A DNA stretch of 19,190 nt from positions 1-19,190 of the forward strand of contig DATKMP010000207.1 of the NCBI GenBank assembly GCA_035541775.1. Direction: 5' to 3'. Numbering within the stretch: the stretch's first letter is position 1; every line of letters starts with the position of its first letter. Shown piece by piece: positions 1 through 6,619 of this stretch. This DNA comes from DATKMP01 sp035541775 (lineage in GTDB: Bacteria; Bacteroidota; Ignavibacteria; UBA10030). Made by a program: the position numbers and the translations under genes. The notes below the pieces were generated by a model. It ran no database searches. It saw only the letters and a program-made list of their open reading frames with translations, and was not told the origin of the DNA.

Positions 1-637
1 TCACTTCAGGTTCTGCCGGTGTAGCAGCAGCGCCTTCAGCAGGTGCGGCAGCAGCAGTGGTTGCAGTCGCGGCTTCCGCTTCTTTCTGGACTGTCGGCGG
101 TACAACACCAACGATGGAACTGGTTTCACTTTCCACAATCGTTACATTTGGAATAGAAATATCTTTGACGTGCACAGAATGGTTGATCGCTAAGTCGCTG
201 ACATTGATCTCGACATGGTCCGGAATATGTTTCGGCAAGCAGGAGATACGAAGTTTATGCAGCACCTGTTGTAAGATACCGCCGTCGCGGACGCCTTTCG
301 GAATTCCGCCGGTAATTTTCACAGGGACCTCGATAGTCACCTTTTCATTTTCATTGAGTCCTAGCAAATCGAAATGCACGGGCTTTTCCGTTACAGGATC
401 GAGCTGCACATCGCGCAACACACATAAGTGCGAGGATCCGTCATCCAATTTTAAATTAATGATGTGTGTCGCGGTCGTTGTGTATAACGGACGGAGGGAT
501 GCCTCCAGAAGCGTCACCGCGATATTTTGTTGCCCGTGTCCATAATAAACGCCGGGGACTTTTCCGACGGTACGAAGGGTTTTTGCGCGTCTTCCAAATG
601 CTTTGCGCACTTCAGCCGTCAAGGTTATTTCTGACAT
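1..637 (-). CDS. rplY: 50S ribosomal protein L25 (TL5/Ctc form), 3' end outside window
   Basis: This protein binds 5S rRNA in the large ribosomal subunit; the long two-domain form is also called Ctc or TL5. The visible 212 codons show an N-terminal 5S-binding domain (about residues 1-92, with GRRAKTLRTVGKVPGVYYG), then the C-terminal TL5 beta domain (about 95-182, with VPVKITGGIPKGVRDGG). A low-complexity Ala/Pro/Glu tail follows from about residue 186, common in L25 of this type. No stop codon is reached, so the gene continues to the left. The ATG at 637 is preceded by AAGGAG at 7 nt. It starts 15 nt after the prs stop, the classic prs-rplY pairing, so the two are very likely co-transcribed. 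Family assignment is confident; the exact C-terminus is unknown. Confidence 0.93.
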   Translation of the reverse strand, partial: MSEITLTAEVRKAFGRRAKTLRTVGKVPGVYYGHGQQNIAVTLLEASLRPLYTTTATHIINLKLDDGSSHLCVLRDVQLDPVTEKPVHFDLLGLNENEKVTIEVPVKITGGIPKGVRDGGILQQVLHKLRISCLPKHIPDHVEINVSDLAINHSVHVKDISIPNVTIVESETSSIVGVVPPTVQKEAEAATATTAAAAPAEGAAATPAEPEV

Positions 638-652
638 CGTTGTTCTCCTTGG

Positions 653-1597
653 TTAAATCTTATCTTTATCAATATCAAATAGCGAACTGATCGATTCATT
701 GCGATGTGTTCGCAAGATCGCTTCCGCAAAAATTTTAGCGATGGAACGCACTTCAATTTTGGGCGATGTGCGTTTCAACGGTATCGTATCCGTTACAATC
801 AATTTCGATACAACAGATTCTTCTAAACGTTCGTACGCTTTGCCTGAAAGAATCGGATGCGTGCAAGCGCCGTAAATTTCTAATGCGCCGTTGTCTTTCA
901 ATGCTTGGGCGGCATTGACAAAAGTGCCTCCGGTATCGAGGAGATCGTCCACGATCAAAACATTTTTTCCTTCGACCGAACCGATGATGTTCATCACTTG
1001 CGCCTCGTTCGGCCGAGGACGCCGTTTGTCGATAACAGCAAGATCGCATTCGAGGCGTTTTGCGTACGACCGCGCCATCTTAATACTGCCGACATCCGGG
1101 GAAGCAATGACAAAATTCGACATATCTTTTTTCCGGAAGTAATCGACCAACACGACGGATGAATATAAATGGTCCATTGGAATATCAAAGAACCCTTGAA
1201 TTTGTGGCGTGTGCAAATCCATGGTAACAACACGGTCGGCACCAGCTTCCGTAAGCAAGTTCGCAACTAATTTTGCACTGATCGAAACACGCGGCTGATC
1301 CTTTCGATCTTGCCGGGCATAGCCGTAATAGGGAATGACCGCCGTTACACGCTTTGCCGATGACCGCTTTGCTGCGTCGATCAACATCAACAATTCCATA
1401 ATATTTTCTGCCGGTGCTTGGGTGGATTGAACAATGAACACATCTGCACCGCGAATGTTTTGAGAATACTTCACCCACAATTCGCCGTCGCTGAACGATT
1501 GAATGATCGCATTTCCCAAGGGGATTGCTGCATCGGCACAAATTTTTTCTGCTAACGGGCGGTTTGAACGTCCGGAGAAAATCATTAACTCGCTCAT
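653..1597 (-). CDS. prs: Ribose-phosphate pyrophosphokinase (PRPP synthetase)
   Basis: Makes 5-phosphoribosyl-1-diphosphate from ribose-5-phosphate and ATP for nucleotide, histidine and tryptophan synthesis; cytosolic. The 314-residue length is normal for class I enzymes. The N-terminal domain carries FSDGE (about 35-39) and YYGYARQDRK (90-99). MDLHTPQIQGFF has the catalytic-region His129, KRRPRPNEA (191-199) is the flexible loop, and VLIVDDLLDTGGTF (213-226) is the PRPP-binding loop. The last usually reads VDDMIDTAGT, a mild variant. ATG at 1597 has AAAGGA upstream. It follows tRNA-Gln and a tRNA-like remnant and is followed after 15 nt by the L25 gene, so tRNA, prs and rplY may share a transcript from the promoter at 1940-1968. 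Confidence 0.97.
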   Translation of the reverse strand: MSELMIFSGRSNRPLAEKICADAAIPLGNAIIQSFSDGELWVKYSQNIRGADVFIVQSTQAPAENIMELLMLIDAAKRSSAKRVTAVIPYYGYARQDRKDQPRVSISAKLVANLLTEAGADRVVTMDLHTPQIQGFFDIPMDHLYSSVVLVDYFRKKDMSNFVIASPDVGSIKMARSYAKRLECDLAVIDKRRPRPNEAQVMNIIGSVEGKNVLIVDDLLDTGGTFVNAAQALKDNGALEIYGACTHPILSGKAYERLEESVVSKLIVTDTIPLKRTSPKIEVRSIAKIFAEAILRTHRNESISSLFDIDKDKI

Positions 1598-1660
1598 AGC
1601 GAATCCTTTGTGCAGTACGATCGATGACGATTATTCAAAATTTGACTTTCCATTAAACTG

Positions 1661-1750
1661 CTGCGGTGCAAGGATTTCTCCGAAGGAATCACTTCGTGAG
1701 AACACGGAGTGTCCCGCACAGTGGATGCCTTACCACTTGGCTCCAGCCCT
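1661..1750 (-). pseudogene. Degenerate, tRNA-Gln-derived tRNA-like element
   Basis: Both ends match the intact tRNA-Gln(TTG) 50 nt upstream: 17 of 18 bases across the D-arm (AGCCAAGTGGTAAGGCA shared) and 15 of 17 across the T-stem 3' strand and acceptor (ATCCTTGCACCGCAGCA against ATCCTGGCACCCCAGCA). The middle is unrelated. There is no anticodon arm, no GTTCGAATC T-loop, and only 4 of 7 acceptor pairs can form. The middle can instead fold as CTCCG/CGGAG enclosing TCAC-GAA-GTGA. It is about 90 nt, against 72 nt for the parent. It cannot be a decoding tRNA. It is either a decaying duplicate or a tRNA-like processing or leader element ahead of prs. Confidence 0.6.
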
Positions 1751-1801
1751 AACAGGTTTCTGAAATGCTGAATGCCGTTTAAATTTTTCAAACATTTTTT
1801 G

Positions 1802-1873
<72 letters not shown>

Positions 1874-1905
1874 AGGGAAAAGATGTCTCTGTCTCTCACA
1901 AGAAC

Positions 1906-1933
1906 AAAAAAAGACCAACTCATATTGAGTTGG
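1906..1933 (-). terminator. Terminator-like hairpin between promoter and tRNA-Gln
   Basis: On the minus strand CCAACTC-AATAT-GAGTTGG forms a 7-bp perfect stem with a 5-nt loop, followed by TC and seven T residues: intrinsic-terminator architecture. No gene ends upstream on this strand; bioY diverges. It lies between the predicted promoter (1940-1968) and tRNA-Gln, with the expected transcription start at about its first base. It could be an attenuator, a 5' protective hairpin, or a block on antisense transcription. Structure is certain, role is not. Confidence 0.6.
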
Positions 1934-1939
1934 CTTATC

Positions 1940-1968
1940 AATATATTGAAAAATCGAAAGTAAGTCAA
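1940..1968 (-). promoter_or_regulatory. Predicted sigma70-type promoter for tRNA-Gln/prs/rplY
   Basis: Minus strand: -35 TTGACT (1963-1968), 17-nt spacer, -10 TATATT (1940-1945). This is five of six consensus matches in each box with ideal spacing. The expected start is near 1933. Confidence 0.65.
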
Positions 1969-1990
1969 TTGGAAATACATTTCTCTTTCA

Positions 1991-2019
1991 TTGATTTTCG
2001 TCTCACATTTTTCTATTTT
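1991..2019 (+). promoter_or_regulatory. Predicted promoter for bioY
   Basis: TTGATT (1991-1996), 17-nt spacer, TATTTT (2014-2019), about 25 nt before the chosen bioY start codon. It is back-to-back with the tRNA-Gln promoter. No BirA-type operator or riboswitch was recognised around it. Confidence 0.45.
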
Positions 2020-2044
2020 ATCAACGTTTAATAGTGGAAGAAAA

Positions 2045-2608
2045 ATGGATATAACGCAAAAAAGTTCGGTTAGAAAAGCTGACGGTACCTTTGAATCCGT
2101 CATTCTGCAATCCCTTTGGATTGCGGGCTATGCCGTCGTCACGGCTCTTGGCGCGCAATTAGAAATTCCGCATTATCCGGTACCATTTACCACACAAACA
2201 TTTTTTGTACTTTGCGCTGGTATTTTTCTCGGCGCTCGAAACGGCGCTTTGGCTATGGCATTCTATTTAGTGCTAGGTCTATTGGGTCTTCCCGCATTTG
2301 CTGGCGGTGCTTTTGGTATTGCCAAACTACTTGGGCCAACGGGCGGATATTTATTTGCTTTTCCCATCTCGGCTTTTGTCGTGGGATATTTAATCCGCCT
2401 TCGAAAAGAATATTGGTGGATGTTGTTGACGATGACCGTCGGACTTTTCATTGTTTTTTCATTCGGAACTCTTCAACTTAATTTCGTCTATTTCCATCAT
2501 TGGAAGAGTGCCATTGCATCCGGTTTCCTTATTTTTTCGTGGTGGGATGCGGTAAAATTAATAGCTGCGACATCGATTGCATACTATTATTTTAATAAAG
2601 TAAAATAA
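2045..2608 (+). CDS. bioY: BioY family biotin transporter (S component)
   Basis: Integral membrane substrate-binding subunit of an ECF-type biotin importer; BioY can act with the shared EcfAT module or, in some bacteria, alone. The 187-residue protein has about six hydrophobic segments and the family's signature blocks: PVPFTTQTFFVLCAGIFLG, then GLLGLPAFAGGAFGIAKLLG and GPTGGYLFAFPISAFVVGY, and a polar C-terminal end with SWWDAVKL. I chose ATG 2045 rather than the in-frame upstream ATG 1991, because GGAAG lies just before it, the family starts at about this point, and 1991 lies inside the predicted -35 box. No EcfA, EcfT or biotin synthesis genes are adjacent. The unit is monocistronic, with its own promoter and a terminator at 2639-2676. 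Confidence 0.93.
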   Translation: MDITQKSSVRKADGTFESVILQSLWIAGYAVVTALGAQLEIPHYPVPFTTQTFFVLCAGIFLGARNGALAMAFYLVLGLLGLPAFAGGAFGIAKLLGPTGGYLFAFPISAFVVGYLIRLRKEYWWMLLTMTVGLFIVFSFGTLQLNFVYFHHWKSAIASGFLIFSWWDAVKLIAATSIAYYYFNKVK

Positions 2609-2638
2609 AATATCGCACTGTTAAATATTGTTGGAGAG

Positions 2639-2676
2639 GCCATCTTAGCGATACGTTAAGATGGCTTTTGTTTTTT
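2639..2676 (+). terminator. Rho-independent terminator after bioY
   Basis: GCCATCTTA and TAAGATGGC form a 9-bp perfect stem (2639-2647 with 2657-2665) and are followed by TTTTGTTTTTT. It lies 30 nt after the bioY stop and separates it from the DUF362 gene. Confidence 0.88.
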
Positions 2677-2681
2677 GGAAC

Positions 2682-2693
2682 TTGAGTACTCAA
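2682..2693 (+). promoter_or_regulatory. Perfect 12-bp palindrome upstream of the DUF362 gene
   Basis: TTGAGTACTCAA is a perfect palindrome 27 nt before the ATG at 2721. Its position between terminator and ribosome binding site would suit an operator for a dimeric regulator. No regulator is identified, and its TTGAGT is too close to the nearest TATAGG (13 nt) to be a normal -35 box. Confidence 0.35.
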
Positions 2694-2720
2694 TTTCATG
2701 TATAGGATGAAAGGAAGAAT

Positions 2721-3641
2721 ATGAATCGTCGTGAATTTATGAAATGGAGTGTCGGTGCTGGTGTAGTAGCCGGGACATCCATGGTGACAGGATACGAAAA
2801 ATTGTTTTCGTCCACTTCGAAAGCCGCTTCGCTGCCGTACCATCTGGTAGCCGTTAAAGGCGGTGAACCTGATGTTATGTTTCAAAAAGGAATTGAAGCG
2901 CTCGGCGGAATTCGGGCATTCGTGAAAAAAGGACAAAAGGTTGTGATTAAACCCAATATCGGATGGGACGTAACGCCGGAGCGCGGCGGAAATACCAATC
3001 CGATCCTTGTTGCGGAAATCGTCAAACAATGTCTTCACGCAGGCGCAAAAGAAGTTTATGTTTTCGATCACACATGCGATAACTGGCAGCAATGCTACAA
3101 ACATAGCGGCATGGAAGCAGCGGTAAAAAACGCGGGCGGAAAAATGGCGCCCGCTCATACGGAAAATTATTATCACGATATCGCTCTTCCCAATGCAAAA
3201 AATTTGAAGACCACAAAAGAACATGAACTGCTTTTAGAATCTGATGTCTTCATCAACGTACCGATCCTGAAAAATCACGAAAGTACGCGTATCACCATTT
3301 CCATGAAAAACATGATGGGATGTGTATGGGATCGCCGGTTTTGGCATGGGAACGATGTGCATCAATGCATCGCCGATTTTGCCGGCTACCGGAAACCGGC
3401 GTTAAATGTTGTCGATGCGTATTATGTGATGAAGCAAAACGGCCCGCGCGGCGTTTCAACAAATGATGTTGTGTTGATGAAGTCTCAGTTACTCTCCACC
3501 GATATCGTTGCGATCGATACCGCAGCAACAAAATTATTCGGCGAAAATCCCGCCGACGTCCGGCATATTCATATAGCCGCCGAGAACAAAGTCGGCAGAA
3601 TGGATATCGAAAACCTGAACATCAAACGTATTTCGGTGTAA
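2721..3641 (+). CDS. Tat-exported DUF362 domain protein
   Basis: A 306-residue protein opening with MNRREFMKWSVGAGVVAG: twin arginines at residues 3-4, a hydrophobic stretch and an Ala-rich region ending near AAS (35-37). This is a Tat signal peptide, implying export of a folded, probably cofactor-bound protein. The rest matches DUF362: VVIKPNIGWD (about 74-83), AEIVKQCLHAGAKEVYVFD, and the hallmark INVPILKNHESTRITISMKN followed by MMGC. DUF362 has no settled biochemical role; members often accompany ferredoxins. ATG 2721 is preceded by AAAGGAAG. The stop is 9 nt before the polyferredoxin start, so the two form an operon, and the exported DUF362 protein probably exchanges electrons with, or matures on, that membrane partner (inference). 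Confidence 0.88.
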   Translation: MNRREFMKWSVGAGVVAGTSMVTGYEKLFSSTSKAASLPYHLVAVKGGEPDVMFQKGIEALGGIRAFVKKGQKVVIKPNIGWDVTPERGGNTNPILVAEIVKQCLHAGAKEVYVFDHTCDNWQQCYKHSGMEAAVKNAGGKMAPAHTENYYHDIALPNAKNLKTTKEHELLLESDVFINVPILKNHESTRITISMKNMMGCVWDRRFWHGNDVHQCIADFAGYRKPALNVVDAYYVMKQNGPRGVSTNDVVLMKSQLLSTDIVAIDTAATKLFGENPADVRHIHIAAENKVGRMDIENLNIKRISV

Positions 3642-3650
3642 GGTGTCGAT

Positions 3651-5183
3651 GTGCATTGGTTGAAACGCGTTCGCATTCTTGCGTCGCTGATATTTTTTCT
3701 TTTGACTTGCAGTTTATTCTTGGATATTTGGTACGTCGTTCCCTCTGCGTGGAGCATGGGCTTCACCGGCATACAAGTGCTGCCTGCGTTGCTGCGCACA
3801 TTGAAAATTTTCAGCGTCGTTTCGGTAGGGTTTATTTTTTCAGTGGCGCTGACTCTCTTGTTCGGCAGGGTGTACTGTTCCACAATTTGTCCGTTGGGGA
3901 CATTTCAGGATTTCTTTATTCATCTTTCTCGAAAAATTGATCGAAGAAAAAAATCAAAATATCGAAAACCTCTAACGCTCATTCATTATTCCTTCTTTGC
4001 GGTAACGTTCATCTTGTTTGTAGCGGGCAGTCCGCTCTTACTGAATTTGTTTGAGCCATTCACCAACTTCGGGCGCGTTGCCTCCAATGTGTTTGGCTTT
4101 ATCGCTATCGCATTAAACAATGGCGTATCGGTGCTGCTGGAACAATTCGGTATATTTTCCGTGTATCACATTCCCATGCTTAGATTTATGGCCGGTTCAA
4201 TGCTTTTTGCGCTGGCATTTGCGGCATTCATAGGTTATTTGTCTTACACACAAGGCAGGTTGTTTTGTAATTTGTTGTGTCCGGCCGGGGCATTGTTAAG
4301 TTTCTTATCCCGATATTCAGCATTCAAAATTCGAATCGATGAACATGCTTGCAAATCTTGCAGAATGTGCGAGAACAAATGTAAAGCATCGTGTATCGAA
4401 ACGGAAACGAAGACACTGGACTTCTCATCGTGCGTTGGCTGCTTCAATTGCTTTGATGCGTGCCCTACGTCGGGAATGAAGTATGAATTTTCATGGCGGT
4501 TTAAAAAAAATGTTTCCGTCGATGCAAGCAGAAGAAAATTTTTTGTTACGCTGTTTGTGCCGGCTGTTGGCATGAAAATGATTGCCGAATCACTTGAGAA
4601 AAAAAACGACTATCAAATAAATCGATCGCATCCTATTTCACCGCCGGGGTCGGTCAGTGTACAACGATTTTCCGATTTGTGCACCGCATGCCATTTGTGC
4701 GTCACCGCGTGTCCGACGCAAGTGCTCGCTCCGTCTTTCTTTGATTACGGGATGGCAGGCATGCTGCAGCCGAAGATGAATTACAATGCCAGCTACTGCA
4801 ACTACGATTGCATTGAATGCAGCCATGTGTGCCCGACCGGCGCCTTGTTGCCGTTGGATATTGCCGAGAAAAAAGTAACACAACTTGGACGAGCGTCCTT
4901 TATTAAAAGCGATTGCATCGTTGTTACGAAAAAAGCAGATTGCGGCGCCTGTTCGGAACATTGCCCGACGAAAGCCGTTCACATGATTCCATACGAAGGC
5001 CTCTTTCTGCCGGAAGTGAATGATGATATGTGTATCGGATGCGGTGCATGCGAACATGCATGTCCGGTGAGGCCGAACAAGGCAATTTATGTTGTGGCAA
5101 ATCCCGTTCATCTGAAGGCGAAAAAACCGCAAGAACAAAAACCGCAAAAAGTATTTGACAGCAATCAAGATTTTCCATTTTAA
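3651..5183 (+). CDS. Membrane polyferredoxin, NapH-NapG-like fusion
   Basis: A 510-residue iron-sulfur membrane protein. Residues 1-220 carry about five membrane segments and two C-x3-C-P motifs, CSTICPLG (76-83) and CNLLCPAG (206-213), as in NapH/NosR-type quinol-side proteins. Ferredoxin Cys clusters follow at 234-248 and 261-271 (CVGCFNCFDACP). At 294-312 an internal SRRKFF plus hydrophobic stretch resembles a Tat signal. After it come PPGSVSVQRFSDLC and further Cys clusters at 344-354, 383-394, 431-438 and 461-471 (CIGCGACEHACP), the layout of NapG. It therefore looks like NapH and NapG fused. Start is GTG 3651 with AAGG 7 nt upstream. No nitrate reductase is present; the partner is the upstream DUF362 protein. 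Likely role: passing electrons between quinones and a periplasmic acceptor (inference). Confidence 0.87.
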   Translation: MHWLKRVRILASLIFFLLTCSLFLDIWYVVPSAWSMGFTGIQVLPALLRTLKIFSVVSVGFIFSVALTLLFGRVYCSTICPLGTFQDFFIHLSRKIDRRKKSKYRKPLTLIHYSFFAVTFILFVAGSPLLLNLFEPFTNFGRVASNVFGFIAIALNNGVSVLLEQFGIFSVYHIPMLRFMAGSMLFALAFAAFIGYLSYTQGRLFCNLLCPAGALLSFLSRYSAFKIRIDEHACKSCRMCENKCKASCIETETKTLDFSSCVGCFNCFDACPTSGMKYEFSWRFKKNVSVDASRRKFFVTLFVPAVGMKMIAESLEKKNDYQINRSHPISPPGSVSVQRFSDLCTACHLCVTACPTQVLAPSFFDYGMAGMLQPKMNYNASYCNYDCIECSHVCPTGALLPLDIAEKKVTQLGRASFIKSDCIVVTKKADCGACSEHCPTKAVHMIPYEGLFLPEVNDDMCIGCGACEHACPVRPNKAIYVVANPVHLKAKKPQEQKPQKVFDSNQDFPF

Positions 5184-5295
5184 TAAAAGAAGATTAGCAG
5201 TATATTACCTAAAAATTTTCTTGATCCATGAAAATTCATCGTTGATAAAATCTCATGGCAAGAAATAAAAGGGTATAAAAAAGAAAGATGAACGT

Positions 5296-5691
5296 ATGGA
5301 AGTGAACACGGAAGGAAAAGGAGAAACTGTGCTTCTCGTTGAAGATGAAGAACAGTTGCTCGAACTGCTGGTGATGCTTCTTGAAGAAAATGGGTATTGT
5401 ATCTTAACAGCTTCGGATGGGGAAGCCGCTGTCGAAACATTCCGCCAACATAGTCATGAAGTTGCCGTGGTGTTGTCTGATTTGGGCTTGCCAAAACTTG
5501 GAGGATGGGAAGCGTTTCTTCAAATGAAAACGATCAATCCTCGTGTGAAAGCAATTTTGGCAAGCGGCTATTTTGACCCTGAACTGAAACAAGAAATCAT
5601 CAAATCGGGAGCGAAGTTGTTTGTTCAAAAGCCCTACCAGCCGTTAGAAGTGCTGATGAAAATTCGGCAGCTTATCGATTCTGCAGATTAA
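5296..5691 (+). CDS. Stand-alone response regulator receiver domain
   Basis: A 131-residue CheY-like protein with no output domain. The acidic pocket is E16/D17/E18 (LLVEDEE), the phospho-acceptor is D62 (VVLSDLGLP), the switch Ser is S90 (ILASGY), and the conserved Lys is K112 (VQKPY). The opening, with GKGETVLLVEDE at 7-18, is typical of the linker joining kinase and receiver in hybrid histidine kinases, so it may descend from such a receiver. The region upstream (5184-5295) holds no kinase remnant that I can see. The start lacks a clear Shine-Dalgarno sequence. Cognate kinase and output are unknown. It converges on the ABC membrane-domain gene with only 11 nt between the stops. Confidence 0.9.
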   Translation: MEVNTEGKGETVLLVEDEEQLLELLVMLLEENGYCILTASDGEAAVETFRQHSHEVAVVLSDLGLPKLGGWEAFLQMKTINPRVKAILASGYFDPELKQEIIKSGAKLFVQKPYQPLEVLMKIRQLIDSAD

Positions 5692-5702
5692 ATCCTGTCT
5701 TT

Positions 5703-6575
5703 CTAAAGCGACGCTTTTTGCAATCGTTTGGAAATATCTCGAAGCGATGTCCAGCTTTCCATCAACTCCGGCAGGTATTCTGATGAAGTGATGAAGGTCC
5801 AGATGTATGCAACGATAGAATAAATATTGCCGGTGGTAAAGTCATCAAGATCGATGGCGATAAACAACACGACTAAAAAAATAGCCAGCAAGGTCATTCG
5901 CATAATTCCAAAATTAAACGCGCCCCAATTGGCAATCTTTTGTTTAATAACCGACGTGGAATTATAATACGTTCGTATCGATTCCGGGTCCTGTGTCGAA
6001 AAAACATCGTAAGTACTTTCGAGCGTATCGTGCAGTGTCGTTTGCAGGGTGCTGACGTGACGGTTATAAAAACGATTCATCAAGATCAAGGGAAGAATAA
6101 TAGTCAGGCAAGTGATGGAGATGCGCCAATCAAATGCTGCAAGCGCGATCACTGCGCCGCTGATTTCAATCGCTTGCTCAATAATTTCGGGAACACGATA
6201 TTGAAAAAATGTTACATATTGTTCCGACAGTTGTGCAAGGGCTGCCGTTTTTGACGAACGAAGGTTCTTTTCTTTTGCCGCCGATGAAATTTCAAACGCG
6301 AGCTGGGAAAATAAAGCGAGAAATATTTTTTCATCGACCACCCGCCGAATAACGCCAGTACCGGAATTGATGAGAAAAACTCCGATCCATAAGCCAAGAG
6401 GGAGAAAGATATCCGAAAAATTTGAAGCGTCACCCCGCGCTTGATCGATCAACGCGTCGATGGCTTTGCCGAATACGGCAGGTTCGATAATCCAAGCAAC
6501 GTGTTCCAGCACGACCAATCCGATTGCAAGAGCAATTCCCTTGCGAAATCGTTTTAGGAGATCGATCAGTTGCAT
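5703..6575 (-). CDS. Stand-alone ABC transporter six-TM domain protein
   Basis: A 290-residue membrane protein with hydrophobic segments near residues 13-33, 53-75, 130-150, 152-170, 228-248 and 253-275, arranged like an ABC exporter membrane domain (EPAVFGKAIDALID near the start, SWTSLRDISKRL near the end). It ends before any nucleotide-binding domain: there is no Walker A, signature or Walker B motif. This matches the ABC_membrane_3-type family of free-standing six-TM regions, so it need not be a truncation. No ATPase gene is adjacent. ATG 6575 has TAAGG upstream and lies 44 nt after the alpha-mannosidase stop, suggesting co-transcription. Substrate and partner are unknown. Confidence 0.8.
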   Translation of the reverse strand: MQLIDLLKRFRKGIALAIGLVVLEHVAWIIEPAVFGKAIDALIDQARGDASNFSDIFLPLGLWIGVFLINSGTGVIRRVVDEKIFLALFSQLAFEISSAAKEKNLRSSKTAALAQLSEQYVTFFQYRVPEIIEQAIEISGAVIALAAFDWRISITCLTIILPLILMNRFYNRHVSTLQTTLHDTLESTYDVFSTQDPESIRTYYNSTSVIKQKIANWGAFNFGIMRMTLLAIFLVVLFIAIDLDDFTTGNIYSIVAYIWTFITSSEYLPELMESWTSLRDISKRLQKASL

Positions 6576-6619
6576 CGACTTAGCACCTTACGCGGAATGA
6601 AAAATATTGCATGCAGTGA

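Noticed and set aside
57..545. Plus-strand open frame at the left edge
   Set aside because: It is the reverse complement of the L25 gene, whose domains, ribosome binding site and position after prs are clear.
1661..1750. A second functional tRNA before prs
   Set aside because: It lacks an anticodon arm and a T-loop, and only four of seven acceptor pairs form; kept as a pseudogene or tRNA-like element instead.
2592..3224. Minus-strand open frame opposite the DUF362 gene
   Set aside because: It overlaps a well supported coding gene and the bioY terminator and has no recognisable motif.
3651..5183. Part of a periplasmic nitrate reductase operon
   Set aside because: Similarity to NapH and NapG is in the electron-transfer parts only; there is no NapA, NapB or NapD nearby.
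5703..6575. A truncated ABC exporter
   Set aside because: The stop follows a complete six-TM region and no ATPase remnant is seen downstream; free-standing six-TM families exist, so truncation is not needed.
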